NCBI GenBank assembly: GCA_003220535.1
Contig: QHSU01000069.1
Location: 78,328-142,327 of the forward strand
Origin: Candidatus Rokuibacteriota bacterium
Lineage (GTDB): Bacteria; Methylomirabilota; Methylomirabilia; Rokubacteriales; CSP1-6
Direction of reading: 5' to 3'
Length of the DNA stretch: 64,000 bases
Within the stretch, counting starts at the first letter, position 1, and every line of letters begins with the position of its first letter. The position numbers and the translations under genes were made by a program. The notes under the pieces were generated by a model. The model was not told the origin of the DNA. It was given only the letters and a program-made list of their open reading frames with translations, and made no database searches. Positions 1 through 8,646 of this stretch are shown here, one piece after another.

Positions 1-2166
1 GGTACCCTTCAGCCCGAGCGGATTGAGTGGCGAGGGCGAGTCGTAGCTCGCGACTTCGATCGCCGGGACACTGTCGGCGCGCGGGAGCGCGTAATCCATC
101 AGGGTGCCGGTGAGGACCTGACCGCTCGCGTCGTAGACGATCTCCTCTCCGAGCGCCGCGCCGATACCCTGGACGGCACCGCCCTGCGTCTGTCCTGCGA
201 CGATCAGCGGGTTGATCTCGTGCCCGGCGTCGTGAACGGCGTGATAGGCGAGGACCGACACGGCGCCGGTCTCGCGATCGACCTCGACGGTCGCGACGTG
301 AACGCCGGAGGCCCACGTCACGCTCTCCGGGCTCACGTACCGCGTGGCGGCGAGACCGGGCTCGCCGAGCGAGCGAACGACGTCCGGGTGCTGAGCCAGC
401 GCGGCGAGCGCCGCGAGGCCGAGCCCGCGGTCCGGCGCGCCCTTGACGTGAGCCCGTCCGTCCGCGATCACGATGTCGTCAGCATCGCACTCGAGCGCGC
501 GCGCCGCCACGCGCCGGGCCTTGTCACGCACCACGTCGGCCGCCTGCGCCACGGCGCTGCCGACGATGACCGCGACGCGGCTCGCATAGGTGCCGGCGCT
601 CGCCGGAAACCGCCCCGTGTCGCCGCCAGTGACGGCGACGCACTCGAGACCGACGCCGAGGCGGTGGGCGCACACCTGGGCGAGCGTCGTCTCGTGTCCC
701 TGGCCCTGACAGGGCGCGCCCACGATGACGCGCACACGCCCGTCGCTCTCGACGCCGACGGTCGCGCCCTCGTGCGGCCCGATGCCGGTCGCCTCGTTGT
801 AGGCGGCGATCCCGAGGCCGAGCAGCCGCCCCTCCCGTCGCGCCGCGGCCTGCCGCGCGCGAAATGTCCGATGGCCTGCGGACTCGAGCGCCTTTTCCAG
901 CAGCGTCGGGTAGTCGCCCGAGTCGTGCACCATCGGCATTCCGTCCCGATAGAGGAGCCCCCGGTCGAACGGCATCTCGGCGGCGTCGATGAGATTGCGC
1001 CGGCGGAGGTCCGCGGGATCGAGTCCGAGCTCGCCCGCGGCGATGTCCATCAGCCGCTCGGCCACGAAGGTCGCCTGCGGGCGGCCGGCGCCGCGGTAGG
1101 GCGCGCTCGGCACCTTGTGAGTGACCACGACGCGGCCGCGACACCGGAACGCCGGGACGCGATAGAGGCCGACGAGGTGCGTCGCCGTGACCCCGGCGAC
1201 GACGGCTCCGCGGGGGAGGTAGGCGCCCGCGTCGATCAAAAAGTCGTCGGCGAGACCGAGGATGCGACCGTCGCCCGCGAGGGCGAGCGTCGCGGTGTGA
1301 AGCTGGTCGCCCGCGTGAGTCGTGCTGAAGAAGCTCGCCGATCGGGTATCGGTCCAGCAGACCGGCCGGCCGAGCCGCCGCGCCAGCGTGGCGACGATCA
1401 GCTCTTCCGGGTACACGGGGCCCTTCGTGCCAAAGCCCCCGCCCACGTCGGGCGCGGTGACCCGGACGGCCTCCGGGGCCAGCCCGAGCGCTTCAGCGAT
1501 GCGCTGCCGCACGCCGTACGGCATCTGGGTGCTCGACCACACGTGCAGGCTGGCCGTCGCCCGGTCCCATCGCGCGGCGGCGGTCCGAGGCTCGAGCGGA
1601 AGCGCGGTGAGGCGGGCGCAGCGCACGCGCCGGGTCACCACGATCGCGGCCCGCCGGAGCGCCGTCTCGAAATCTCCCATCTCGAGGGTCAGGGTCGCCG
1701 CCACGTTCGTCCCCCAGTCGGCGTGAACGAGCTGCGCCCCGGCCTCGAGCGCCGCCTCGGGATCGACGGTCGCCAGCAGCGGCTCGTACTCCACGCCGAC
1801 GGCCACGGCGCCGTCCGTCGCCGCGTAGGAATCGGTGGCGACGACGACGGCGACCGCCTCGCCCGAGAACCGGACGACGCCGTCGGCGAGCGCCGATTGG
1901 CGATACGGCTTCACGGCGACTCCGGGGACGACCGGAGGCGGCAGCGCGCCGCGCAGCTCGGGGAGATCTGCGAGGCTGAAGACGCCGAGCACGCCGGGCT
2001 GAGCGCGCGCCGTCCCGGCGTCGACGCTGACGATCCGTGCGTGAGCATGCGGGCTCCGCACGACGGCGACGTGCGCCGCGTGCTCGAGTGGCAGGTCGCT
2101 GACATAGCGGCCGCGGCCGGTGAGGAATCGCAGGTCCTCACGGCGTCTGGCGGGCTGGCCGATCAT
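1..2166 (-). CDS. Xanthine/CO dehydrogenase-family molybdopterin-binding subunit (C-terminus beyond window)
   Basis: Large subunit of a molybdenum hydroxylase (CoxL/XdhB type), which oxidises a carbon or aldehyde substrate at a Mo-cytosine dinucleotide cofactor. The 722 codons present run without a stop to the window edge and end at NPLGLKGT, which is where the family's conserved NPLG-K-G-GEGG stretch begins, so only about 50-80 residues should be missing. Visible family motifs: an N-terminal GQPARRREDLRFLTGRGRY segment, GGGFGTK (cofactor loop), APYRGAGRP and GQGHETTLAQ. The ATG at 2166 overlaps the stop of the upstream fragment by 4 bp (ATGA). No FAD or 2Fe-2S partner is visible on this side, so partners would have to lie beyond the window start or elsewhere. 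The substrate cannot be read from the sequence. Confidence 0.9.
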   Translation of the reverse strand, partial: MIGQPARRREDLRFLTGRGRYVSDLPLEHAAHVAVVRSPHAHARIVSVDAGTARAQPGVLGVFSLADLPELRGALPPPVVPGVAVKPYRQSALADGVVRFSGEAVAVVVATDSYAATDGAVAVGVEYEPLLATVDPEAALEAGAQLVHADWGTNVAATLTLEMGDFETALRRAAIVVTRRVRCARLTALPLEPRTAAARWDRATASLHVWSSTQMPYGVRQRIAEALGLAPEAVRVTAPDVGGGFGTKGPVYPEELIVATLARRLGRPVCWTDTRSASFFSTTHAGDQLHTATLALAGDGRILGLADDFLIDAGAYLPRGAVVAGVTATHLVGLYRVPAFRCRGRVVVTHKVPSAPYRGAGRPQATFVAERLMDIAAGELGLDPADLRRRNLIDAAEMPFDRGLLYRDGMPMVHDSGDYPTLLEKALESAGHRTFRARQAAARREGRLLGLGIAAYNEATGIGPHEGATVGVESDGRVRVIVGAPCQGQGHETTLAQVCAHRLGVGLECVAVTGGDTGRFPASAGTYASRVAVIVGSAVAQAADVVRDKARRVAARALECDADDIVIADGRAHVKGAPDRGLGLAALAALAQHPDVVRSLGEPGLAATRYVSPESVTWASGVHVATVEVDRETGAVSVLAYHAVHDAGHEINPLIVAGQTQGGAVQGIGAALGEEIVYDASGQVLTGTLMDYALPRADSVPAIEVASYDSPSPLNPLGLKGT

Positions 2167-2441
2167 GCCCACGATGGCTTGCGCTCGCCTTCCAGCACCG
2201 CGCGCGAGTCGAGGATACGCTCGACGAGGTGGTACGGCGTGTAGGTGTCGGGCGAGGCGACGGCGCGATCCGCCGGGCTATCCGTGGGATGCGCACATTC
2301 CGGGCAGAACTTCGCGGCCGGTGGCCGCGGCGTCCCGCAGCGCGGGCAGGCGCGCCGGAGCGGCATCACGCACTCGACGCAGAACTTCGCCCCAGGCGGA
2401 TTCTCGTGACGGCATCGCGGACAGGTCACGGCCGGCGCCAC
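2163..2441 (-). pseudogene. N-terminal remnant of a zinc-ribbon class III adenylate/guanylate cyclase
   Basis: A 92-codon frame (GTG start) has two CxxC zinc ribbons (CPRCRHENPPGAKFC and CPRCGTPRPPAAKFC), then SPDTYTPYHLVERIL and an ALEGERK-like stretch. In the large cyclase-ATPase proteins of soil bacteria, as I know the family, this exact arrangement leads directly into the cyclase catalytic domain (GERK followed by QVTVLFADLKGS). Here similarity stops right after the lysine of GERK (codon at 2178-2180) and the frame ends four codons later, overlapping the start of the molybdoenzyme. I infer a truncation or fusion breakpoint near 2177. The fragment may still be translated as a small zinc-ribbon protein coupled to the next gene. 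Confidence 0.75.
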
Positions 2442-2459
2442 GAGTGCCGTCCGCGCGCC

Positions 2460-3989
2460 TCAGTCTTCCAGTGACCAGAGCTTGGGGGGCGCGCCCGTGA
2501 AGCCCAGCTCCGACCAGCGCGCCGCCAGCGACTCGTAGACGGAGCGACGGAGCTTCGTGCGCCGGGAGAACTGCTTGATGTAGCGGTGCTCCATGCACGC
2601 GTTGATCAGTGCCTTGGAGCCGTAGGGACGCTCTTCGGGCGGATTCTGCGTCGGGTCGAGCCAGGTCGACCATGTCTGCCGCAGGATGTCGATGTCCTCG
2701 ACGGGATTGCAGCGAGTAGACATCGCCCACAGCACCTGGTTGATGTTCGACGGATCGACGTCGTCGTCGACGGCGATGATCCACTTCGCGTAGTAGGCGC
2801 CTCCGGGCACTTGCGCCGCCAGCGCCAGCGCCTGCGGCGCGTGGCCCGCGTAGCGCTGCTCGAGCGACACCACCGTCATCCCCCAGCCGCCGGCGGCGGC
2901 GGGATGGCTGTACACGCCCTTGATGCCGGGAACGCCGACGCGGTCGAGATCGTTCCAGATCTTCGCCGAGCGCGCGATCGAGTACAGCAGCGCGTCCTCG
3001 TTGGCCGGGTAGTCGGCCATCAGCGCGTGGGTGAGAATCGGATCGTCCCGATGGTGGATGGCCTTCACCTCGACGTTGAACGCGTAGTCCTCTGGGCGCC
3101 CGTAGTAGCCGGTGAACTCGCCGAAGGGCCCTTCGAGCTTGATGGCCTTGGGGTGGACGACGCCCTCGATCACGATCTCGGCGCGGGCCGGGTAGGGGAT
3201 GCTGCCGACGTGACCCTTGACGAGCTCCACGGGCCGGCCGGTCATCCCACCGATGAACTCGAGCTCGGAGACCGTCTTCGAGAACGTCAGCGAGGCGGCG
3301 ATGAACATGGCGGGATCGACGCCCCAGACGGCGACGATCTCGCACGGCTCGTTGCGGCTCCAGTAGCGGTCGATGTGCAGTCGCGCGTCCTTGCCGGGCG
3401 AGAGGTAGAGGCCGACGTGGTTGCGATCGTGCACCATCTGCCGGTAGCAGCCCACGTTGAGCCAGCCCGCGTCCGGGTCGCGCGTGATGATCGCGTCGGC
3501 GGTGCCGATGTAGCGTCCGCCGTCGCCGGGCCAGTGGCGCGCCGCCGGGAAGATCGTGATGTCGACGTCGTCACCGTAGCGGTGGTGGGCGTTGACCGGC
3601 GCCGCGTCGGCCTCGACCATCACCGGCGGCAGGGTCCGCGTGAACTTGCCCTTGCAGCGCTGGATCAGATCCATCGCGCTGCGTCCCGGCGGCTCGCCGA
3701 TGGCGAGGGCGAAGCGGTCGACGCTCGAGCCGATGATGTTCCAGAGCGCCCGGTATCCCGCCGGACAGCCCTTGATGTTCTCGAAGAGCGGGGCGGGAGC
3801 GCCGATCTGCTGATGCGCCATGTAGGTGAGGGCGCCCATTTCCTCGTTCCAGTCGATCGGCTCGCGGATTCGAGTGATCTGGCCGATGGCTTCGGCCTTC
3901 GCGAGCCAGTCGCGGAGATCGCGCGGCGCCGGGGCCTCGGCCCCGTCGGGCGACCTCGGAACGTCGTGGACCGCGCGCGTATTCTCCAT
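2460..3989 (-). CDS. UbiD family (de)carboxylase
   Basis: 509 aa, the usual UbiD length. UbiD enzymes use prenylated FMN to decarboxylate or carboxylate aromatic and alpha,beta-unsaturated acids. Family features seen: an N-terminal RDWLAKAEAIGQI-type opening, PLFENIKGCPAGYR, the region HPKAIKLEGPFGEFTGYYG before the central linker, and a C-terminal DVDPSNINQVLWA stretch. No UbiX prenyltransferase is visible in the window. It lies 18 bp upstream of the cyclase remnant and, in the same direction, downstream of enoyl-CoA hydratase and acyl-CoA synthetase genes, which fits aromatic acid metabolism. ATG start at 3989. The actual substrate is unknown. Confidence 0.95.
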   Translation of the reverse strand: MENTRAVHDVPRSPDGAEAPAPRDLRDWLAKAEAIGQITRIREPIDWNEEMGALTYMAHQQIGAPAPLFENIKGCPAGYRALWNIIGSSVDRFALAIGEPPGRSAMDLIQRCKGKFTRTLPPVMVEADAAPVNAHHRYGDDVDITIFPAARHWPGDGGRYIGTADAIITRDPDAGWLNVGCYRQMVHDRNHVGLYLSPGKDARLHIDRYWSRNEPCEIVAVWGVDPAMFIAASLTFSKTVSELEFIGGMTGRPVELVKGHVGSIPYPARAEIVIEGVVHPKAIKLEGPFGEFTGYYGRPEDYAFNVEVKAIHHRDDPILTHALMADYPANEDALLYSIARSAKIWNDLDRVGVPGIKGVYSHPAAAGGWGMTVVSLEQRYAGHAPQALALAAQVPGGAYYAKWIIAVDDDVDPSNINQVLWAMSTRCNPVEDIDILRQTWSTWLDPTQNPPEERPYGSKALINACMEHRYIKQFSRRTKLRRSVYESLAARWSELGFTGAPPKLWSLED

Positions 3990-4029
3990 ACCAAGCCTCC
4001 GCTAGCGAGCTCGTTCGAAGGCTATCACA

Positions 4030-4899
4030 TCAGGACTTCGGGGCCGACCGGGGGCCGAAAGGCTCCGGACGGAATCCGCCGTCGCGGGCCTCCAGGAACG
4101 CCTTCAGGCCGCCCGACTGCATCGCCGCGATGAGCTCGGCCCGCTCGGCGTTGTACGAGGCGTGCGCCATGCTCGAGAACGGGATGTTCATCAGCATGCC
4201 GGCGCCCAGGCCCATGGCGAGCAGGCCGTAGCAGGTGACCGCCTTGTTGAGCCGCACCGAGGGCTCGGGCACGCGGGCGATGCGCTCGGCCAGTGCCCGG
4301 GCGCGCGGCAGGAGCTCGGCCTGCGGCACGACCTCGTTGACGAGGCCGAGCCGAAGAGCCTCCGCGGCGTCGAAATGGTCGCCGGTCAGGGAGTAGCGGT
4401 GGGCGGCCTTCCACCCCGCGAGCGCCGCGAAGAGGAACGTGGTGTTCGACGTGTGGCGAACTTCGGGTTGCGCGAAGACGCTGTTGTCCGCGGCGATGGT
4501 GATGTCAGACGCGAGCGCGTACCAGAAGCCGCCTCCCATCACCCAGCCGTGGACGGCCGCGATGACCGGCTTCGTGAGATGCCAGAGATGCAAGAGCTCC
4601 ATCGCCGAGTCGCGGTCGCGCACCCACCATCGCTTGATGTACTCGGCGACCTCGACCCCGGTGGCGTCGAGCGACGACCGGCCGTCGGGGCGGCGCGCGA
4701 TGTCGAAGCCAGCCGAGAACCCACGGCCGGCGCCGGTCAGGATGATCGCGCGGATCCCGGCATCGGCGTCTGCTTCGTCGAGGGCGCCGTGGAGCTCCGC
4801 GGTCATCTGGGGGTTGATGGCGTTGATGGTGTCGGGCCGGTTGAGCGTGAGCGTGGCCACCGGTCCCTTCTTCTCGTACACGATCATCTCGTAAGGCAT
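4030..4899 (-). CDS. Enoyl-CoA hydratase/isomerase family protein
   Basis: 289 aa crotonase-fold protein. It opens with VATLTLNRPDTINAINPQM, has the first oxyanion-hole loop GRGFSAGFDI, and the second, VMGGGFWYALASD, which also carries the glycines that bind the acyl-CoA thioester. Members hydrate, isomerise or hydrolyse acyl-CoA intermediates. The FAQPEVRH region lies where the first catalytic glutamate is expected. A helix rich in W/Y residues (IKRWWVRDRD) may shape an unusual acyl pocket. It sits 19 bp downstream of the acyl-CoA synthetase and upstream of UbiD, probably in one transcript. Exact reaction undetermined. Confidence 0.95.
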   Translation of the reverse strand: MPYEMIVYEKKGPVATLTLNRPDTINAINPQMTAELHGALDEADADAGIRAIILTGAGRGFSAGFDIARRPDGRSSLDATGVEVAEYIKRWWVRDRDSAMELLHLWHLTKPVIAAVHGWVMGGGFWYALASDITIAADNSVFAQPEVRHTSNTTFLFAALAGWKAAHRYSLTGDHFDAAEALRLGLVNEVVPQAELLPRARALAERIARVPEPSVRLNKAVTCYGLLAMGLGAGMLMNIPFSSMAHASYNAERAELIAAMQSGGLKAFLEARDGGFRPEPFGPRSAPKS

Positions 4900-4918
4900 C
4901 GCGGCACCTCCCAGGCTG

Positions 4919-7045
4919 TCAGGCGAACTCGATCAACCAGTCCACCGCCACCACGCCTCGACCGTCGTCGAGCACGAGGAGCGGGTTGAGGTCCAGGGCC
5001 CGGAGCGACGGCCGATGCGCCTCGGCGAGCGCCGCCAGCCGGACGATCGCGTCGGCGAGCGCTCCTCTGTCCGCCGGCGCTCGGCCGCGCGCGCCCGACA
5101 AGATCGCGGCGCCCCGAAGCTCGGCGATCATCGATGCGGCGTCGGCGGGACCGATGGGCGGCACGCGGAGCGACACGTCGCGCATCTGCTCGACGAAGAT
5201 ACCGCCGAACCCGCACACGATCGCCGGGCCGAAGAGCGGATCGGTCTTGACGCCGAGGATCATCTCCCGGCCCCCGAGGATCATGCGCTGGACGAGCACG
5301 CCGTCGAGGCGCGCCGCGGGGGCCCGCCGCCGGACCTCGTCGAGCATCTCCCGGTAGGCCACGCGAACCGCCGTGGCGTCGCCGCAGCCCACGCGAACGC
5401 CGCCGACGTCGGTCTTGTGGGCGATGTGTAACGAGTCGATCTTGACCACCACGGGATAGCCGAAGCGCTCTGCGGCCTGCACCGCTTGTTCGATGTCTTT
5501 CGCGGTGATCGTCTCGGCGAGCGGCACCCCGAAGTCGCGCAGGAGCTGCATGGCCTCCACATTGCCGAGCACCCCGCGGCCGGCCGGTCGGCTGATCGCT
5601 CGCGGCGGCGCCGCGACGGCGCTCGGGGTCATCGTCTCGGATCGCTCCAGGAATCGGCGATGCTCGCGCGCGTTGCGCACCGCAAGCATCGCCGTCTCGG
5701 TGCTCTCGAGGAACGGGACGCCGACTTCGGCGAGAGTGTGGACGACCTCCTGGTCGAGGTCGCCACCCGCGAACGAGCTGAAGGCGAGCACGAGACGATC
5801 GGTGCCGGTCTGCAGCGCCTCGTTCATGGCGCGGCTGAACTGCCGCGAGGGTGCCCCGCCGCCCGGGCGCGGCACGTTGACTCTCAGGTTCACGGCCAGC
5901 ACGTCGACGGCCTCGTCGCGGAGCAGGACGTCGAACAGCTGAGGGAAGAGCCTTGTGTCCTCGTACATGGCGCCCGTGCCATCGAGCGGGTTTCGTGGAT
6001 TCGCGAAGTCCGGCATGAAGGCTTTCAGCGTCTCGACGGACGTGGCCGAGAGCGGCGGAAGCTCGACGCCGGCGCGATCCGCGGCGTCCGATACATGCCC
6101 GCACTCCCCGCCGAGGCCGCTCAGGATCCCGACCCGCCAGCCGCGACGGGCATGATGCCGTGCCGCGGACAGGAGAGTGAGCGTGTCGACCATCTCGTTG
6201 ATGCTCGACACCTGGACGATGCCGCTCTGCCGGAGCACCGCCTCGACGATCTCGGGCGTGCCGGCCAGCGATCCCGTGTGCGCGAGCATCGCCTGCCGGG
6301 CGTTTTCGGACCGCCCCACCTTCAGCACCACGATGGGCTTCCGCTGCGCCTTCGCGCGCGCCGCCGCGACCCGGAACTTGTCCGGCCGCTTGAATCCCTC
6401 GACGAACGCGCCAACCACCGCCGTCTCGTCGTCCTCGACGAGGAACGCGGTGTAGTCCTCGACCGTGAGCCCGGCCTGGTTGCCGCACGAGACGATGTAG
6501 CTCAGCCCGACGCCCCGCTGCTGCATCAGGTACTCGCCGATCGCGTGACTGAAGCCACCGCTCTGGGACACGAGCCCGACGACGCCCGGTCGCAACGGCT
6601 CTGCCACATCGGCGCTGAAGGTCGCCGCGCCCAGACGGATGTTGAAGACGCCGTAGCAGTTCGGTCCGCAGATCAGGAGCCCGCGGTCGGCGGCGAGGCG
6701 CTCGAGCTCGGCCTGCCGCCGCTGGCCGACGGGACCCGCTTCGGCGAAGCCGCTCGACAGCACGACGGCGCCGCGCACGCCGCTGTCGACGGCGGCCGCG
6801 AGGATCGCCGGGACCTGCTCAGCCGGGATCGCTACCACGACGGTGTCGGCCGGTTCCGGCGTGGAGGCGAGGTCGGGATAGCAGGGCAGCCCGAGGACGT
6901 CCGTGTACTTCGGATTGATCGGAAAGATCCGCCCCGCGTAGCCGAAGCGCTGGAGGTTGGCGACGACTCGGGTCGCGCGGGTCATCCGCTGCGAGGCACC
7001 GACGACGGCGATGCTCGTCGGCTTCATCAAGGGCGCCAGGTCCAT
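4919..7045 (-). CDS. Acyl-CoA synthetase (NDP-forming), fused alpha-beta acetate-CoA ligase family
   Basis: About 708 aa from the ATG at 7045. The frame stays open further upstream, but residues before 7045 are low-complexity and unrelated to the family, and MDLAPLMKPTSIAVVGAS is the normal N-terminus. Order: CoA-binding Rossmann domain (SIAVVGASQR), ligase-CoA domain (GLVSQSGGFSHAIGEYL), the phosphohistidine loop LAHTGSLAGT, then a C-terminal ATP-grasp domain (PVVVKIDSLHIAHKTDVGG). The enzyme makes acyl-CoA from an acid, ATP and CoA, with ADP as product. As first gene of the leftward group it would activate the acid handled by the hydratase and UbiD neighbours. Substrate unknown. Confidence 0.95.
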   Translation of the reverse strand: MDLAPLMKPTSIAVVGASQRMTRATRVVANLQRFGYAGRIFPINPKYTDVLGLPCYPDLASTPEPADTVVVAIPAEQVPAILAAAVDSGVRGAVVLSSGFAEAGPVGQRRQAELERLAADRGLLICGPNCYGVFNIRLGAATFSADVAEPLRPGVVGLVSQSGGFSHAIGEYLMQQRGVGLSYIVSCGNQAGLTVEDYTAFLVEDDETAVVGAFVEGFKRPDKFRVAAARAKAQRKPIVVLKVGRSENARQAMLAHTGSLAGTPEIVEAVLRQSGIVQVSSINEMVDTLTLLSAARHHARRGWRVGILSGLGGECGHVSDAADRAGVELPPLSATSVETLKAFMPDFANPRNPLDGTGAMYEDTRLFPQLFDVLLRDEAVDVLAVNLRVNVPRPGGGAPSRQFSRAMNEALQTGTDRLVLAFSSFAGGDLDQEVVHTLAEVGVPFLESTETAMLAVRNAREHRRFLERSETMTPSAVAAPPRAISRPAGRGVLGNVEAMQLLRDFGVPLAETITAKDIEQAVQAAERFGYPVVVKIDSLHIAHKTDVGGVRVGCGDATAVRVAYREMLDEVRRRAPAARLDGVLVQRMILGGREMILGVKTDPLFGPAIVCGFGGIFVEQMRDVSLRVPPIGPADAASMIAELRGAAILSGARGRAPADRGALADAIVRLAALAEAHRPSLRALDLNPLLVLDDGRGVVAVDWLIEFA

Positions 7046-7110
7046 GAGCGGCACGGGCCGCCCGACTATGGCGGAACCATCTTCTGGTGTCAACGCGCGT
7101 CTGTGGCGGG

Positions 7111-7273
7111 GTCCGGTCCTGGGGCAGGCCGGCGGGCGGGGTCGCTCGACCACGCTGCACGCGCACGCATGACCCGTCGCGGCTGGGCTCCATCTGGGCC
7201 CTTCGCTTCCGAGTGTCACTCGGCGGGAACGGATCTCGTCGACCCCGCCCGCCAGCCTGCCCCAGGACCGGAC
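7111..7273. repeat. Long inverted repeat, 34-bp arms
   Basis: Arms at 7111-7144 and 7240-7273 are reverse complements with one mismatch, separated by 95 bp. They begin gtccggtcctggggcaggc on the left. The element fills most of the gap between the acyl-CoA synthetase start (7045) and the end of the transporter operon (7314). It could be a bidirectional terminator of unusual size, a MITE-like remnant, or an RNA hairpin. No target-site duplication or transposase is visible. Confidence 0.8.
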
Positions 7274-7313
7274 GGGCAGGCCAGCCTAGCCAGGGTGTCG
7301 GCATAGCGCGGGG

Positions 7314-7661
7314 TTAGCGGATGGTGGTGGGGGGGCCGGTGTGGGGTTGGAGGTAGGGGCTCGCTGGCCCCGCGTAGGGAAAGTAGCGTGTCGTGCCCGG
7401 GACCTCCTGATTGTCCGCCGTCAGGCAGGCGCAGCCGACGCCCAGTGGCGCGGACCAGGTCGGTAGCTGGCACCAGCCCCACTCCGTCGTGCAGATGTTC
7501 GCCGGTGGTGGCGCAGGCCCGGGAGCCGGTCGTGGAAACGGCAGGGGACGCGATGCTGGAGGAGGCTCGGGACGCTGGGCGACCTGAGCATGAAGGGCAT
7601 CGATCGCGCCCACGAACACCAACGCCAAGAGTCCGAGCGCGACGTGTGGTCGGCGCAACAA
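7314..7661 (-). CDS. Small secreted proline-rich protein, function unknown
   Basis: 115 aa. It starts with a basic-hydrophobic signal segment (MLRRPHVALGLLALVFVGAI) and a likely cleavage after ALHAQ, followed by a proline-rich stretch and a compact C-terminal part with four cysteines (ICTTEWGWC, GVGCAC) that could form disulfides outside the cytoplasm. It lies 7 bp after the last permease gene of the peptide transporter, same strand, so it is probably cotranscribed. I do not recognise a named family. High GC makes chance frames common here, but the signal peptide and paired cysteines favour a real gene. Confidence 0.55.
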   Translation of the reverse strand: MLRRPHVALGLLALVFVGAIDALHAQVAQRPEPPPASRPLPFPRPAPGPAPPPANICTTEWGWCQLPTWSAPLGVGCACLTADNQEVPGTTRYFPYAGPASPYLQPHTGPPTTIR

Positions 7662-7668
7662 AGCGAGA

Positions 7669-8637
7669 CTACTTCAGCCGCGGGTCGAGCGCGTCGCGGA
7701 GGCCGTCGCCGAAGAGATTGAAGCCCAGCACCGTCACGAAGATGGCCAGGCCCGGGAACAGCGAGATCCACGGGTTGGACTGGATGAACGAGACGTTGGC
7801 CTTCAGGTCCCAGCCCCAGCTCGGCGTCGGCGGCTGCGTGCCGAGGCCCAGGAAGGACAGCGTGGCTTCGACGATGATCGAGGTCGCGATGCCGAGCGTA
7901 GTCGTCACGATGATCGGCGCCAGGCAGTTCGGCAGGATGTGGCGCAGGAGGATCCGCGGATTGCGCACGCCCACGGCACGGCACGCCTCGATGTATTCCT
8001 TCTCCTTGATGGAGAGCACGCTGCCCCGGACCAGCCGCGCGTAGATCGGGATGCGGACGATGGCGATGGCGCCGGTGACTTTGATCGTGCCGATGAGCCC
8101 GGCCGTGGGCGCGAAGATGACCATCAGGATGATGGCGAGCAGGTAGATCGGGAAGGCGAGGATCAGATCCATCGCCCGCATGATGATCGAGTCGACGCGG
8201 CCGCCATAGTACCCGGCGATCATCCCGAAGGGGACGCCGACGAAGAGGGCCAGCAGCACCGAGGACACCCCCACCGCGAGGGAGATCCGGCTGCCGTGGA
8301 TGATGCGGCTCAGCATGTCGCGACCGAGCTGGTCCGTCCCCAGCGGGTAGTCGCGGCTCGGGCGCTCGAAGGTGTGGGTCTGGTCGCTGGCGATGGGGCT
8401 CTGCGGCGCGAGCACGTCCGCGAAGAGCGCGACCATCAGCAGCACGGCGACGATGCCCGCGCCGATGAGCGCGGTCGTGCTCTTGCGGAGCCGGCGCAAT
8501 CCCTGCACGAACGGCGATTCCGAGTGATCCGCCGCCCGCCAGGCGACGTCGGGCGCCGCCGACAGATCCGCCTCCTGAATGCTGCCTCCGCTGATGGGCC
8601 GGGGATGCCCGGCGCGCGGCTCGCGATCGTCGGCCAT
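7669..8637 (-). CDS. Dipeptide/oligopeptide-type ABC transporter permease (DppC/OppC-like)
   Basis: 322 aa inner-membrane permease. A cytoplasmic N-terminal tail of about 60 residues is followed by one membrane helix (TTALIGAGIVAVLLMVALFA), a periplasmic loop with the family signature PLGTDQLGRDMLSR, then five more helices. The EAA coupling motif is EACRAVGVRNPRILLRHILP, which contacts the ATPase. It pairs with the upstream permease, 9 bp away. No ATP-binding subunit genes for this system are in the window, so the transporter must borrow ATPases encoded elsewhere. Substrate class: peptides or similar small molecules. Confidence 0.97.
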   Translation of the reverse strand: MADDREPRAGHPRPISGGSIQEADLSAAPDVAWRAADHSESPFVQGLRRLRKSTTALIGAGIVAVLLMVALFADVLAPQSPIASDQTHTFERPSRDYPLGTDQLGRDMLSRIIHGSRISLAVGVSSVLLALFVGVPFGMIAGYYGGRVDSIIMRAMDLILAFPIYLLAIILMVIFAPTAGLIGTIKVTGAIAIVRIPIYARLVRGSVLSIKEKEYIEACRAVGVRNPRILLRHILPNCLAPIIVTTTLGIATSIIVEATLSFLGLGTQPPTPSWGWDLKANVSFIQSNPWISLFPGLAIFVTVLGFNLFGDGLRDALDPRLK

Positions 8638-8646
8638 GAATGTCCT

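Noticed and set aside
220..2244. Long rightward open frame opposite the molybdoenzyme
   Set aside because: Arg/Gly/Ala-rich composition without domains; it is the antisense of a gene with clear motifs, as common in GC-rich DNA. The same applies to long frames at 2586-4133, 7939-10959 and 40446-42860 on the plus strand.
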